A stretch of DNA of 64,000 nucleotides from Acheta domesticus (GCA_031308135.1 JAHLJT010000631.1:144936734-145000733); one strand, 5' to 3'. Positions 22,561 through 35,322 are shown, counted from the first letter of the stretch. The notes: generated from the letters alone by a model not told the origin. A program made the numbers and translations.

Positions 22561-22815
22561 TTAATTTTGGAGAATATCGGCTGTACGGTTTAGTCGCTAG
22601 TGTTGTTCAGTCAGACACGTTTTGCCGTCAATCGATTTTTCGGTATCAAGGAGCTACAAAACATGGATTCTGGCTGCACCAAGTGTTAGAGGAATTTTTT
22701 CTTAATTTAGCAACTGGACTGGTCCACTTTTTCGTTACAAGGGCCCAGCAATTAATTTTTTTCTGCTGAAAATCCGCAGTTTTTTCGAGCAGCATTACAT
22801 AACTTTCAATTAATG
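22561..22815 (+). repeat. Family A 3' portion, plus-oriented
   Basis: It carries CGGTTTAGTCGCTAGTG, CAATCGATTTTTCGGTATCA, TTAATTTAGCAACTGGACTG and GCAGCATTACATAACTTTC, the end section of family A just before the hairpin. The hairpin itself is missing. Confidence 0.7.
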
Positions 22816-23323
22816 AGCTCATTTAGGATTGTAAATTAAATTGTCAATAAATGTTATTTTATTTTCTTGAATCAAGACTGATAATTTGTAATTAGTTGAC
22901 ATCAACTGAAAAAAATTATTAAATTAACAGAACTTCCACAAAACGCAGGTCTGTACAGACAGCAGGTCCGCTTACAAGGTAAGATCTAGCAGGTTGAATG
23001 TCGATACCCACAAATAAATGGTAATAAAATCAATCTAAGAAACATTCACTGTAAAGTGAATCTATGAGCCAGGCAAATCAATTATGTAAATATTTGTAAA
23101 GAATAGTTCATGCCGCTGGAAATATTCATAAATATTTATCAAGTGAATTTCAATAGCTTGCCCAAGTGGGAAATAAAAATCAAATGATATTAGAGGGATA
23201 ATAGGAATATTACAATACATTACTTTCTTGTGGATACTTTACCAAAATATATTTTATCCTCTAAAGAATAATTTATTTTTAATAACAGAAGTCCAACAAA
23301 TTTTGATATCTACAAGTACTCAC
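22816..23323. other. Intron sequence, nothing recognised
   Basis: AT-rich sequence downstream of the last recognised swm/RBM26 exon. No exon continuing the RRM was identified here. Confidence 0.5.
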
Positions 23324-23426
23324 TGCGAAATGAGCTAGAACTTCTGTCTTCTCGTCATCTTCATATCCAGAGACTAGCACCTTTGTTGGGCGATGATCAA
23401 CAGACACATGAGCAAAACCGCGACCT
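23324..23426 (-). CDS. swm: swm/RBM26-27 homologue exon: start of the C-terminal RRM
   Basis: This is the seventh exon recognised. It follows an acceptor TGATTCTCAG and ends at a strong donor (A|GTGAGT). One base completes an arginine codon begun by the 35323 exon. It then encodes GRGFAHVSVDHRPTKVLVSG and YEDDEKTEVLAHFA. The human RBM26/27 counterpart is the HMVVDHRPKALTVGGF... stretch that opens the last RNA-recognition motif (beta-1 KVLVSGY, alpha-1 EKTEVLAHFA). RBM26/27 proteins bind RNA and work with the PAXT nuclear RNA-decay connection in mammals; the role here is inferred from homology. The following exon (RNP-1 part) should start in phase 0 and was not found at lower coordinates. Confidence 0.88.
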
Positions 23427-23510
23427 CTGAGAATCACACAAAAATAAATACTTTAATTAATAAATCACATAATATTTTAAAAGAATTGTAATAATGCCAG
23501 AACGAAACTA

Positions 23511-23875
23511 GTGGTGCTACTGAATACCACAGGCATTTCCGTATTAGTTTTCTGTTTTCTTTGGTCTCAGCAAGCTATTTGGACTTGCCACATATTCTTG
23601 CCAGCTGCCATCTATCGCCGCGCAAAGTACATTTTTTTGGAGGCTTTCTTAATTTGCCGGTTGCATAATAGCAGAACGGCAATATTATTTTAAGAATATT
23701 AAAGAATAGTAAAAATCTTCCTAAATGCCAATTTTCTTTGAAAAAATTTGAGCAATTTTTAAGAAAATGGCGTTCAAACGCTACTGTAAATTCGAAATTT
23801 GAAGCTTTTTCACAGAAACCTTTTGGGTTTTCAAAAAACTTCATTAGAACTTGTTTTAAAGCACTTTAACTCAAA
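23511..23875 (+). repeat. Family A repeat, 5' fragment
   Basis: ACTAGTGGTGCTACTGAATA, CCGTATTAGTTTTCTGTTTT, TGCCAGCTGCCATCTATCGC and AAAATGGCGTTCAAACGCTA match the first ~360 bp of family A. It is truncated on the right. Confidence 0.75.
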
Positions 23876-24056
23876 GCATTTGTTTTTTGACATTAAGTAC
23901 ATTAATTCATAAAAGGAACTATAAACATTTCCTTACTATTTACTAATCTTCGTGAAAGAAAAAATGTTAATTTTTTCAAAGGAAATTTATGTCTGCTTAA
24001 ACTAGTGAATTGCTTACAAGACTTCTAGACACATTTATTAGTAATTCGACTAGATT

Positions 24057-24730
<674 letters not shown>

Positions 24731-25086
24731 AAAATTCACGAAAAAAATTATACAGAAAAATAATGAAATATATAAAAATTAAGATTTGTTGGTTCGTGCT
24801 TAATGCGCAGTCGTACTGTGCATTCGATTGCAATAAAACTGTCAACTTATTGCTTGCACTTGTGGGAAGAACATAGGCATACCACAATCATTGTAACTTC
24901 ACTAGATGGCGCTTCAGTTAAATGCAATTCCCAATTCAAGTGAGCTTTATTGTTGCTGGGTGTTGCAGTGTGCCATGGGGCGAGGTCGAGGAGAACAGGA
25001 GGAGCAGGCGGCGCAAGTTGATGAGAGGAAAGGGAAAAAGGGAGAGGGAAATGAGAAAGGAAAAAAGAGGTAAAATAGAGAGAGGG

Positions 25087-25136
25087 AATAATAATAATAA
25101 TATAATAATACTAATACTAATAATAACAATAATCTA
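25087..25136. repeat. (TAA)n-type microsatellite, 5' flank of R4/Dong element 1
   Basis: TAA, TAC and CAA units lie directly before the truncated 5' end of the first R4-like element. Its 3' end runs into the same kind of repeat (27227-27250). Confidence 0.9.
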
Positions 25137-27117
25137 ATGCCAGCTGAACAGAAAGGATGTCGTAAAGGCTCTTATGGCTGTAAGGAAATCTTGCTACTGA
25201 ATAAAGTCATCTTGAATGATGTAAAGAAACGCAAACGTAATTTGAGCATGGCTTGGATTGACTACCAAAAGGCCTTTGATAGTGTACCACACGATTGGAT
25301 TTTGAAGACCCTGGAGATCTATCGATTTCATCCTAGACTTATTGAATTTTGCAAGGCTAGTATGATGTCGTGGAGTACCAGGTTACTAATCCACAGCGGA
25401 AAGGAAGCAGTAGAAACCAGAAGTATTCAGATTAACAGGGGTATTTTTCAAGGAGATTCACTATCCCCTCTGCTGTTTTGCATTAGTTTGATCCCACTAT
25501 CGAGACAGTTGTCGCAAGCTGACTTTGGTTTTAAGCTCCATGCTGATGAAAGGCCAGTATCACATTTGTTTTACATGGATGATCTGAAAGTGTTTGCGAA
25601 GAATGAAGCGATTCTCTCCCAAATGCTGTCAGTCGTGAATGACTTTAGCAATGACATCTGTATGACGTTTGGTCTTGACAAGTGTGCAAAAATCAATTTA
25701 AAAAAAGGGAAACTCACAACGTCTGAGAACATTGAAATTGATACGCACACTGTGATTCAAGATCTTGAGCCAGGTAAAACTTACAAATATCTGGGCATTG
25801 AAGAATGTGAAACCATCTCGAATGACAGAATGAAAGAGAGAATTCGTAGGGAGTATTATAGGAGAGTGAGACTTGTCCTGCACTCCGCTCTGAATTCCAG
25901 GAATAAAATATCTGCAATAGGTAGTTTGGCTGTACCTGTAGCCGAATACAGTTGCGGACTAGTGGACTGGACTGAGCAAGAAATTCGCACCATGGATCGA
26001 AAAACCAGAAAACTGCTAACAATGTATCATGTTTCCCACCCTCGAGCTGATATACATAGACTTTATGTGTCACGTAAGGAAGGAGGAAGAGGCCTCAGAC
26101 AAATTGAGGCCTCCTGGCACAACGCAATAGTCGGGTTGGGGAAGTATGTAGTCAGCCATCAAGATGACCCTCTAATGAGGCAGGTCATGAAATCTGACCG
26201 AAGAATGGGAAACAGAGGCATTGTTAGTGTAGCAAGAAGCATTGCAAAGAAAACTAGGCAAGACACGTCGAATAACACAGACACTGAATTTCTGATGCTG
26301 CTAAACATGAAGTGTGAGACACAAAAAATGTTAAAGAAATCGTGGAGAGACAAACCACTCCACGGACAATACCTAAAAAGAATGGACAAGGTGCAGATCA
26401 ATAAAGATCAATCATTTATGTGGCTTAAAAGGGGAAGAATGAAGCCAGAATCGGAAGCACTTGTAATAGCTGCCCAAGATAAGGCCTTGAGAACACGACA
26501 TAAAGCGGTTCTCAAAATTTCTCAAGATGATAAATGCCGCATTTGCCTGGAGCAAGTAGAAACAATTGTTCATATTGTCTCAGCTTGTCCAATCCTAGCA
26601 AAGAGCGAATACCTGAAAAGACATGACAGGGTGTGTAGCTCACTGGACCACTGGCCCACTAGCTCACTGGCAGATCTGTACCGCCCTTGACGTTCCAAAC
26701 ACATGCGCCAAGTTGTACGAACACTCACCAAAACCGGTGATGTCTGTTGGATTGTGTACGATATTGTACGACCAACAAATTCAAACTGATCGCACAATAG
26801 CGGCAAACAAACCGGATATAGTTATCCGGGATTTGGCGAAAAAATCGTGTTTACTTATCGATGTTGCTGTACCTTGCGATCAAAACGTCGTTACCAAGGA
26901 GGCAGAGAAACGTCTTAAATACAAGAGTTTGGAAATCGAGATCAGCAGAATGTGGGGCGTAAAAGCACAGGTCGTCCCGATAGTTATCGGAGCTCTGGGA
27001 TTTGTTCCGCAAAATTTGAGTAAGAACTTGTCTAAACTCCCCGGTAATTCAAAAGACTGGGAAGTGCAAGAAATTGCTTTATTTGGAACAGCCCACATTT
27101 TGCGTAAAGTATTGTAG
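25137..27117 (+). pseudogene. R4/Dong-like ORF: RT, CCHC finger, restriction-like endonuclease
   Basis: The single ORF of such elements encodes RT followed by a CCHC motif and a restriction-like (PD-(D/E)XK) endonuclease. Seen: WIDYQKAFDSVPHDW, INRGIFQGDSLSPLLFCIS, FYMDDLKVFAK (catalytic YMDD, about 25570), SALNSRNKISAIGSLAVP, and HPRADIHRLYVSRKEGGRGL (an R4-type signature). Then come CRICLEQ...HIVSAC (CCHC, about 26535-26590) and KPDIVIRDLAKKSCLLID, the nuclease core. The frame is open for 517 codons. It then shifts at 26640-26690, where a short tandem copy (CACTGG/CCACTGG/CCACTAG/CTCACTGG) has expanded relative to element 2. The endonuclease continues in another frame to 27117. The catalytic RT is intact, but the 5' part is missing. 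Confidence 0.85.
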
Positions 27118-27250
27118 AGGCACTCATAGTCACCGGACCTGCTCCTTAGGTAGCTGGTTGCAACCTGGAGTAGATTTTATATTCAGCCGACTCATAAGAT
27201 CTTAAGTCGTGATGTAATGGAAAAATAATAATAATAACAACAACAACAAC
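25137..27250 (+). mobile_element. R4/Dong-like non-LTR retrotransposon, element 1 (5'-truncated)
   Basis: It begins inside the RT at MPAEQKGCRKGSYGCKEILL and keeps the rest of the element to its 3' UTR and a TAA/CAA tail. It is flanked on both sides by TAA-type repeats, the known target of Dong-type elements. Identity to element 2 is high over the shared part, judging by eye. Confidence 0.82.
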
Positions 27251-30200
27251 TCCACCTAGGGAGTACACGACCTTGCAGTTGGTGGTGGAGCTTGAGCACC
27301 CCCATGAGCCTTAAAGCTATGTCAGTGGTAGCCTAGCTACCGGTAGGACCTCCCTTGCTGAATAGGTTGAAGGTGAGGGGTCCGACGAAGAAGTACTCCA
27401 TTTTGAGGAGAGTGGGAAGTAAGTAGAGGGAAGGGTCATGAACCTTTGGACTTCCTGTTGTCGGCCCATAGATGGTACAGGAGAGAAACTGGATTGGCAC
27501 ACCAGGCCACTGATTAGAGTGGAGGCCCGAACCTTGCATTAGCCAGCGAAGGAGGCTGCCTTCAGCAGTCAGTGAAAATCCCGTAGGGTTTAGTAATGCC
27601 GACTGGCGATCGGAGGGACCCCTTGCTGGGCCCTGCGGGGGGATGCCCCGAGGCCACTGTGGGTCGCAGTAACGGATGGTAGGAAACAACGGATGGTAGG
27701 AAGGGTTAAGTGTGATCTGTGAACTCGAACTTGCGTCCTGCGAATCTTCATTTCAAACCAATGAGCAAAATGGATACAACAAGAAATGTAATGAATCTTA
27801 ACGTGCCTTGTTCTACCAATGTCCCATACCTGCTCAGAAACCGAGCTAATGTCACCTTGTCGACATCTGGCCATCCCACGGATGTTAATCCCAGGGACCC
27901 AGAGCCAGCAGTAGCTCGAAGGCATAGTCAGAGATGGACCCGGGATGAATTAAAGGAGGTGATGTGGTGCTTTTACTATGCAAAAGCGAAAAATGGGGGC
28001 TCAGAAATAGAAGTCTTTAAGATATGAAGAGAGTGGAACCAAGATATAAGACCTACCCTAGACTCAAAGAAGCTTGCCAGTCAACGACAATACATACTCA
28101 GCAGTGGAAAATTCACAGCAGAACAACTTGCTGCCATTGAGAGAAATGCGGAGTATGTACTTCGCTCAAACTATCCACATGACATGAACATGTAGAACTT
28201 GAAAATGATGATCCCGTGGAAGGTTCATCTCATTCCAATGAAACACACGTCAGTGGTGAAAATTCATCAGGCAATGAATTACACGATAAGGACATGATGC
28301 GAAATCTCCTCCGGCGCAAGATAGAAAGAGTTAGTCAACTTCCGTTTGAATCTCACGAACCGTAGAGGAGAATATACGAAAATGCCAAAGCTAAAATAAT
28401 GATAGACACAGAGAATTCTGTCTTAAATGTGGTGGTAGAGTCCCCAGGCAGAGATCTAGATATTACTGAAATCAATCACATCATATATGCAACTGGATAT
28501 CTAGTATCTCAGATAATTTTGGGGCCAGCCAAGAACACCGATGGCCGACAGCAAAACAGAGTAAACAGCTCTGTACCCCCATGGATGAACAGAATTATGA
28601 AGCGGATAGCCGACACCCGGCGCGAAATATCACTCTTAGCTGAGGCATCTTCTAAATCAACGCACACTTCTAAAGTTCAACGAAAAATATTCAATGTTGA
28701 ACAAAAATACCAAATTGAAAATGACACCAGTACGCTAATGGTAGTTGAGAAGCTAAAAGAGAAAATTCAAGCATGGGCTCAACGAATTAGACGTTACAAA
28801 CGCAGAATAGATTTCCGTGTACAGAACCGGTTGTTTGAAACAGACGTGAAGAAATTCTATCGCAATCTGACTTGGAAACCGAATGGCAATGCTGTCATTC
28901 CTTCAAAAGATTATGTCGAGGCATTTTGGGCAGCAATCTGGGAAGAAAGCAGAACCTACAACAAAGATGCATCTTGGCTTCAATCTGTAGTTGATGCTGC
29001 AAATGAACTTGTGGAAACAGTGGAAGACGTTCACGAATTCTCGGAAGAGGACCTCTTCCAAGCAATTAAGAACATGGGAAACTGGAAATACCCCGGGATT
29101 GATAAGATCCAGATTAACTGGATTAAGAAACTTCCAGCATTACATCCGCATCTAGCAAAGGCTATTAATAAAATTTTAGAAAATCCAAAGGAACTCCCGG
29201 AATGGCACACACGCGGCATCACGTATCTGCTACCCAAAGAGGGAGACAGCTCTTTGGCGAAGAACTACAGGCCAATCACTTGTCTGCCAGTACTGTACAA
29301 AGTTATAACTTCAGCCATAGCTGACAAAATGTACAGACATCTAGAGAAGAATCATCTAATGCCAGTTGAACAAAAAGGATGTCGTAAAGGTTCTTATGTC
29401 TGTAAGGAAATCTTGCTACTGAATAAAGTAATCTTGAATTATGTAAAGAAACGAAAAAGTAATTTGAACATGGCTTGGATTGATTACCAAAAAAGCCTTT
29501 GATAGTGTACCACACGATTGGATTTTGAAGACCCTGGAGATCTATCGATTTCATCCTAGACTTACTGAATTTTGCAAGGCTAGCATGAAGTCGTGGAGTA
29601 CCAGGTTACTAATACAGAGCAGAAAGGAAGCAGTAGAAACCAGTAGTATTCAGATTAACAGGGGTATTTTTCAAGGAGATTCACTATCTGCTGTTTTGCA
29701 TGTGCAAATGTGCAAAATCAATTTAAAAAGAGGAAAACTGACAACGTCAGAGAACGTTGAAGTTGATATGAACACTGTGATTGAAGATCTTGAGCCAGGT
29801 AAAACTTACAATTATCTGGGCATTGAAGAATATGAGACCATCTCGAACAACAAAATAAAAGAGAGAATTCGCAAGGAGTATTACAGAAGAGTGAGACTTG
29901 TCCTGCAATCTGCTCTGAACTCCAGGAATAACATATCTGCAATTGGTAGTCTGGCGCTGCCTGTAGTTGAGTACAGTTCCGGACTAGTGGACAGGACTGA
30001 GGAAGAAATCCGCATCATGGATTGAAAAACCAGAAAACTGCTAACAATGCATCATGTCGCCCACCCTCGAGCTGATGTACATAGACTTTATGTGTCACGT
30101 AAGGAAGGAGGAAGAGGCCTCAGACAAATTGAAGCCTCCTGGCACAATGCAATAGTTGGAATGGGAAAGTATGTAGTCACTCATCGAGATGACCCTCTAA

Positions 30201-31165
30201 TGAGGCAGATCATGAAATCTGACCAAAGAATGGGAAACAGAGGCATTGTTAGTGTAGCAAAAAGCATTGCAAAGAAAACTACGCAAGACACGTCAAATAA
30301 CACAGACACTGAAGCTCTGGTACTACTAAACATGAAATGTGAGACACAAAAAATGTTAAAGAAATCGTGGAGAGACAAACCACTCCACGGACAATACCTA
30401 AAAAGAATGGATAAGGTGCAGATCAATAAAGATCAATCATTTATGTGGCTTAAAAGGGGAAGAATGAAGCCAGAATCGGAAGCACTTGTAATAGCTGCCC
30501 AAGATAAGGCCTTGAGAACACATTATGATAAAGTGGTTCTCAAAATTTCCCAAGATGACAAATGTCGAATTTGCCAGGAGGAAGTAGAAACCATTGATCA
30601 ACTCAGCTTGTCCAATTCTAGCAGAGACCAAATACTTAAAAAGATACGACAGGGTGTGTAGTTACCTCCACTGGCAGAGCTGTACCGCCCTCGAAGTTCC
30701 AAACACAAGCCTCAAGTGGTACGAACACTCACCAAAATCAGTGACATTGGTTGGATTGTGTACAATATTGTACGACCAACAAATTCAAACGGATTGCACG
30801 ATAGCAGTAAACAAACCGGATATTGTTATCCGGGATTTTGAAAAAAAAATCGTGTCTATTTGTGGATGTTGCTGTGTCTTGCGATCAAAATGTCGTAACC
30901 AAGGAGGCAGAGAAAGTCTTAAATACTAGTTTGGAAATTGAGATCAGCCGAATGTGGGGCGTTAAAGCACAGGTCGTACCGATAGTTATCGGAGCTCAGG
31001 TATTTGTTCCGCAAAATTTGTGTAAGAACTTGGCTAAACTTCCAGGTCATTCAAAAGACTGGGAAGTGAAAGAAATTGCTTTATTTGGCACAGCTCACAT
31101 TTTGCGCAATGTATTGTAGAGGCACCGACAGTCCCTAGATCTCCTCCTTAGGTAGCTATATAGGT
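27251..31165 (+). mobile_element. R4/Dong-like non-LTR retrotransposon, element 2 (near full length)
   Basis: It starts immediately after the TAA/CAA tail of element 1, in the same orientation, with a GC-rich ~480-bp 5' UTR. This contains ACGGATGGTAGGAA twice, at about 27673 and 27689. The coding part runs 27725-31119. The 3' UTR matches element 1 as far as CTCCTTAGGTAGCT and then departs, so the last ~80 bp and tail are lost. Confidence 0.82.
27725..31119 (+). pseudogene. R4/Dong-like ORF, element 2, decayed, RT catalytic box deleted
   Basis: N-terminal coding starts near 27730 and includes QRWTRDELKEVMWCFYYAK, a Myb-like tryptophan motif as in R2-group proteins, but is broken by stops (for example at 28025 and 28192). 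From 28399 an open frame of 367 codons covers the upstream RT: TDVKKFYRNLTWKPNG, NMGNWKYPGIDKIQINWIKK, GITYLLPKEGD, NYRPITCLPVLYK. A one-base shift follows at 29490 (DYQKSL). At about 29690-29705 the text jumps from SLS..VLH to MCKINLKRGK, so ~200 bp with the YMDD box is missing compared with element 1. The finger (CRICQEEVETIDQ) has lost its histidine and last cysteine. The nuclease part ends at 31119. Confidence 0.83.
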
Positions 31166-33480
31166 ATCTATAATTAATTTTGTCACTTCTTTCCACTTTA
31201 CCCAGGTATGTCCTAATCTCTAGCTATGCAGTCCCATAAATTACCTGATTCGCTTACGAATTCGTCTTGCCATCTCTCTCTTTGCCTTCCTACACATCTC
31301 CATCCTACTCTTGGATCCCACTGGGTGACTGGTGTGTCCATCTTTCCGGGTCAAGTCGGCTGATATGTCCTCCCGATTACTTTTTTAATCTTTTTGCCTC
31401 TTGTGCTGCATCTTTTAATTGTGTCTTTCTTCTAATGTCGACATTCTAGATCTTGCCTCTTAGAGTGATGTTTAGCATTTTCCTTTGGTAAATCTCTATC
31501 ATATTTCGCTCTTTTACATTAAGAGACCATGTTTCTGCTCCTTAAATGAGAACAGGTAACACACAGCTGTCAAATATTTGTCTTTTAATTGCTATGTCTT
31601 CTTTTTTGTTGTTCAACAGAAATGATAAACTGTAGAATTTCCGTCATGCATTAGAGATCCGAATATTAATTTCTTTTTCTTGTCTATTTTGGAAAGATAC
31701 TATTTGTCCCAAATATACTTATTCTTCAATGTAGTCTATTGTACTGTTATTTATTGTGATGAGTATAGCAGTCCAGTTTTTCAAAATTTTAGTTTTGGTA
31801 GTATTCATATGTAAACCTACATTGTTACGTAGGTCTGACATCTCATTAAGAGCATTTTCCAGTTGTTTTGGGATTTTTGCGAAGATTATTACATCCGCAA
31901 ATCTTAAATTCTTTAATTTTCTTCCATTTATGTTGAGGCTGTATTCGTTTTTGATTTTTCTAAACACTGATTCTAGTACACTTATAAAGATATTCGGTAA
32001 CAACGAATCTTCTTGGCAAACAAACCTTTACAGTTTCAATATTGGTCCTTCTATCTCTGTCTTTAATTTCCCCCAACTATTTGTATACATTTTACTTAAA
32101 AGTCTAACATACTTTTTATTCACACCTTGTGTAGTTAGTGCTTGTAGAGCTACCGGGTGTTCAACTCTGTCGAAAGCTTTATTGAAGTCTATAAATGCCA
32201 AATATATCTTGAGGTTATATTCTTGATCTTTTTCCAGTAATTGGTTGACTACTTGATGGTGGTCGGTTGTAGAAAAGTGAGGGTGAAATCCTCCCAGTTC
32301 CATAGGTTGTTATTCATTGATGATGTTGCTGATTCTTCTGTTGATTATTTTGGAGAATAGTTTGTAAGCACATGGCAATAAACTTATTGGCCTACAGTTG
32401 TTTATATCATTTCTGTTTCCTTTCTTGTGTATCAGGATGATAGTACTTAAGAGCCACTCATTTGGCATTTCTTCTTTCTCAAGAATGACGTTAAACAGTA
32501 GTAAAAAGTTTCAATATCACTTCTGATCCCATTTTCAGAAATTCATTATATATATCGTCTTCTCCTGGAGCTTCTACCCATTTTGAGTTTTTTCAGAGCC
32601 GCTTTGACCTCACACAGCATAATCAAGGGTGTGAATTCATTGTTTCCAACTGTAGGATCATTGAACATAACATTTATTTCTTCCATTGTTGAATTGTAAT
32701 TATCCAATGAACAGCAGTAGATATTCTCATAGAAAGCTATAGCCTGTGATAATATTTTATTTCTGTTGGTTTTTAACTGACCTCCTGGTGTGTATATTCG
32801 TTTCATCCAGTGCTTTCCTTCTCTCAACTCTCATTTTATTGTCTTTATAGATTTGGAAGTATTCATTATTTCTTGTATGATTCTGTTTCTGTGGTCTCTT
32901 AAATCTTCTCTTATTTCACTTTTCACTAGCTTGTTGAGCTCTGTACACCCAATTTTCAAAATTGAATTTTGGTATTGTTGTGGTTTCAATCTTTCTCTTT
33001 GTTCATTAATATTACTCGTTCACTTTACATTTGCAGACGGAGCGCTGCGATCTGTTTACATGAGGTCACCGCCGACTGAATGAGAAACGCTCGTCTGCAC
33101 TAGCTACTGACCGTTTAATATGATATAGATGGCGGTGAGCAGCACACAGAACCCCGGCAGGGCAAGAACATAACCATTAAGCAGTAGATAAGTGCAAAGA
33201 AGAAATAGAAATATTGTACATGAATGTGGTGAATAGCGTGTGGTGTGATCTATTTTATTGTATATTACCTTAATTATATAAGGGCGCGACTCCAGCTTAT
33301 TGTCAGAAAGGCATAATTCGTCAGTTGTGTCCCTAGCGCTTGTTCTGCCTTAACCATATTGACCCATGTTGCCGTAACCATATTGACCCATTGCAAAGTC
33401 ACGAGGTCTTTCCTTTCTTCGTATTTTACTGTTGAAGTCACCTAACACAATATTTAGGTTTGCTCGATGTTCATTTACGG
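31166..33480 (-). mobile_element. RTE-clade retrotransposon fragment, decayed
   Basis: Read on the minus strand from high to low coordinates. LGDFNSKIRRKERPRDFAMG (33350-33480) is the endonuclease DFN box. After an unrelated ~330-bp block come NINEQRERLKPQQYQNSILK (near 33000), GKHWMKRIYTPGGQLKTN and CEVKAALKKLKMG. RT follows: HFSTTDHHQVVNQLLEKDQE, YLAFIDFNKAFDRVEHPVAL, LRFADVIIFAK (FADD changed to FADV, about 31900), NALNEMSDLRNNVGLHMN. The C-terminal part at 31200-31700 includes WSLNVKERNMIEIYQRKM and GHISRLDPERWTH. Many stops and shifts occur. The DYN/AFIDF..AFD pattern and the tail identify RTE. The 3' end abuts the truncated end of R4 element 2. Confidence 0.75.
33020..33349. other. Unrelated block within the RTE fragment
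   Basis: Between the endonuclease piece and the linker piece stand ~330 bp that I cannot read as RTE. They may be a small insertion or may mark two separate RTE fragments side by side. Confidence 0.35.
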
Positions 33481-35322
33481 CAGACCTGCACAACGCCTCC
33501 TCCCGCGGGCGTTCTGCACTTGCAAGCTGATCGTCTGCCCGCAGCAGCACCGTAAGTGCATGTAGTGAGAGTAGGAAGCTTTTGGGGGGGGGGGGGGAGA
33601 GAGAGTCTGACGTGGCACAACGTGGCACTTAGATTGAATGCTTGGGCGTCGAATACAATGTTCAAAATAATATGCCCATTTGTTTAAATGGATTTTGTCT
33701 AATATTTCAAGTTACTAGGGTCATAATTCACTGTTTATGTTCTGTGCACTGCTGTATATCCACCTTTGTATCCACCACCATATGTATTCTCATTTTCTAT
33801 TTTTTTTTAAAGAAAATAACATGCTCATTGGGACTCATTAGCATTATTTTAAAGCAATAGCTTTAAAATGTATGCTTATATATAAGAAAAAATATTTAAT
33901 TCCATCTAACAAAAAATTGCAATTTAATAATTGATTGTTCACCAGAAATGTTATAATCTTCAAATCATAGAAAAATGAACAAAATCATGAGAGCCATCTC
34001 TCACATCAAGATTGACATAAAAATATAATATGTGGCAATTCCAAGAAGGGTAATGTTTAGTAGCACATTTGTGACCATTTTCCCCCATTATGAATCTGAA
34101 TAAATGAGATCAACGAGCAAACTTCTGTGACGATATGTTACGGACAATCATAAGATAATCATGGGTATTGTTAAGTAGAATGCAAAGGGCTTTATATTTT
34201 TATACAATGTCGTAAACGACTCTACACTCTTGTCAGAAATTGGAACAGAAAATAATCATGATTTTTTTCAAGAACAATGTGTTTTTGCTTTGAGAGAACC
34301 ACTTTGTCTTATTCAATTAAACATAGTTAATAAAAAATAGTTTATTGCTGTCATCATCAAACAAAAAGAATTCAGTATTAAAATTTTGTGTTTAGCACAA
34401 CACTAAATTTGTGATTACATCGTAGCAAAGCGGATTACATTATCTGCCCAACAAGCAATTATAATACTTGGTGTCGAAATCTAATATGTATAATTCATTG
34501 TAGTTTCATACTTCGCCCTTTCATATACCGAGAACAAACATTTGCAATATAATACAAAAGGCAATATTTCTTGAAATGTATATGACCGTCATATGCTTGC
34601 CGATTGCTCTTTAAATTTTCACGCTATTTTTCGACTTGCACATTCTGATTGGTGGTCCCCACTCACCTAGATTGGGTCTCATCCCCACCCTTCATGGATT
34701 TTATTTTATGTCACAACTAAAGGGGGCATAGATACCTTTGATTCATTCCTATTCATGTAAGAAAAAGACAAAAGAGATAGTCTGCATTTATCACAAATCT
34801 GATCGATGTGCTCGCTTAAAAGAAAGGGTATGACTGAAAGATGCACTCGCGAATGTTGAAGTCACAAATGTTGAAACTGGTAGCATTTCTCTAATCGCGA
34901 ATGTTCGGAACTTGTGAATAGCAAATCTGCCGATCTCAAAGGATTACTGTATATTTTTAAACATCTTGTGGATAGTGTTGTTATCCACGAGTCCACTGGA
35001 CTCACCTTATGCTTTCATGATGATGCAACACCTTACACTTTCTAGAGTTAAGAAAACATTATTTATTTTTAAAAGTACAGTTATTGCAAACAAGTGCATA
35101 TTTACAAGAATTGATGGCGTCTTTTTTTTTTATTTTGCAACGATTACAATTTGTGCAAATCTTGAAAAGTCAACTGAGTGATTTTAAATAATGATTGTTA
35201 CATTTTTGAAATGTAATGATTATACTTGTAATTTTTTCTATGTAGGTTTTTGACCATTTTATAAAATAAATAATTATTATTATAATTATGATAATGCAAA
35301 CATCAGTAATTCAATAACAGAC
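33481..35322. other. Intron sequence with a poly-G tract, no gene
   Basis: A G14 run followed by (GA)n lies at 33584-33606. The rest is AT-rich and shows no supportable ORF or repeat end. It belongs to the large swm/RBM26 intron. Confidence 0.5.

Noticed and set aside
32790..33083. 97-codon plus-strand ORF, and a similar plus-strand ORF at 31756-32226
   Set aside because: Both are antisense shadows of the RTE fragment, which is readable on the minus strand.
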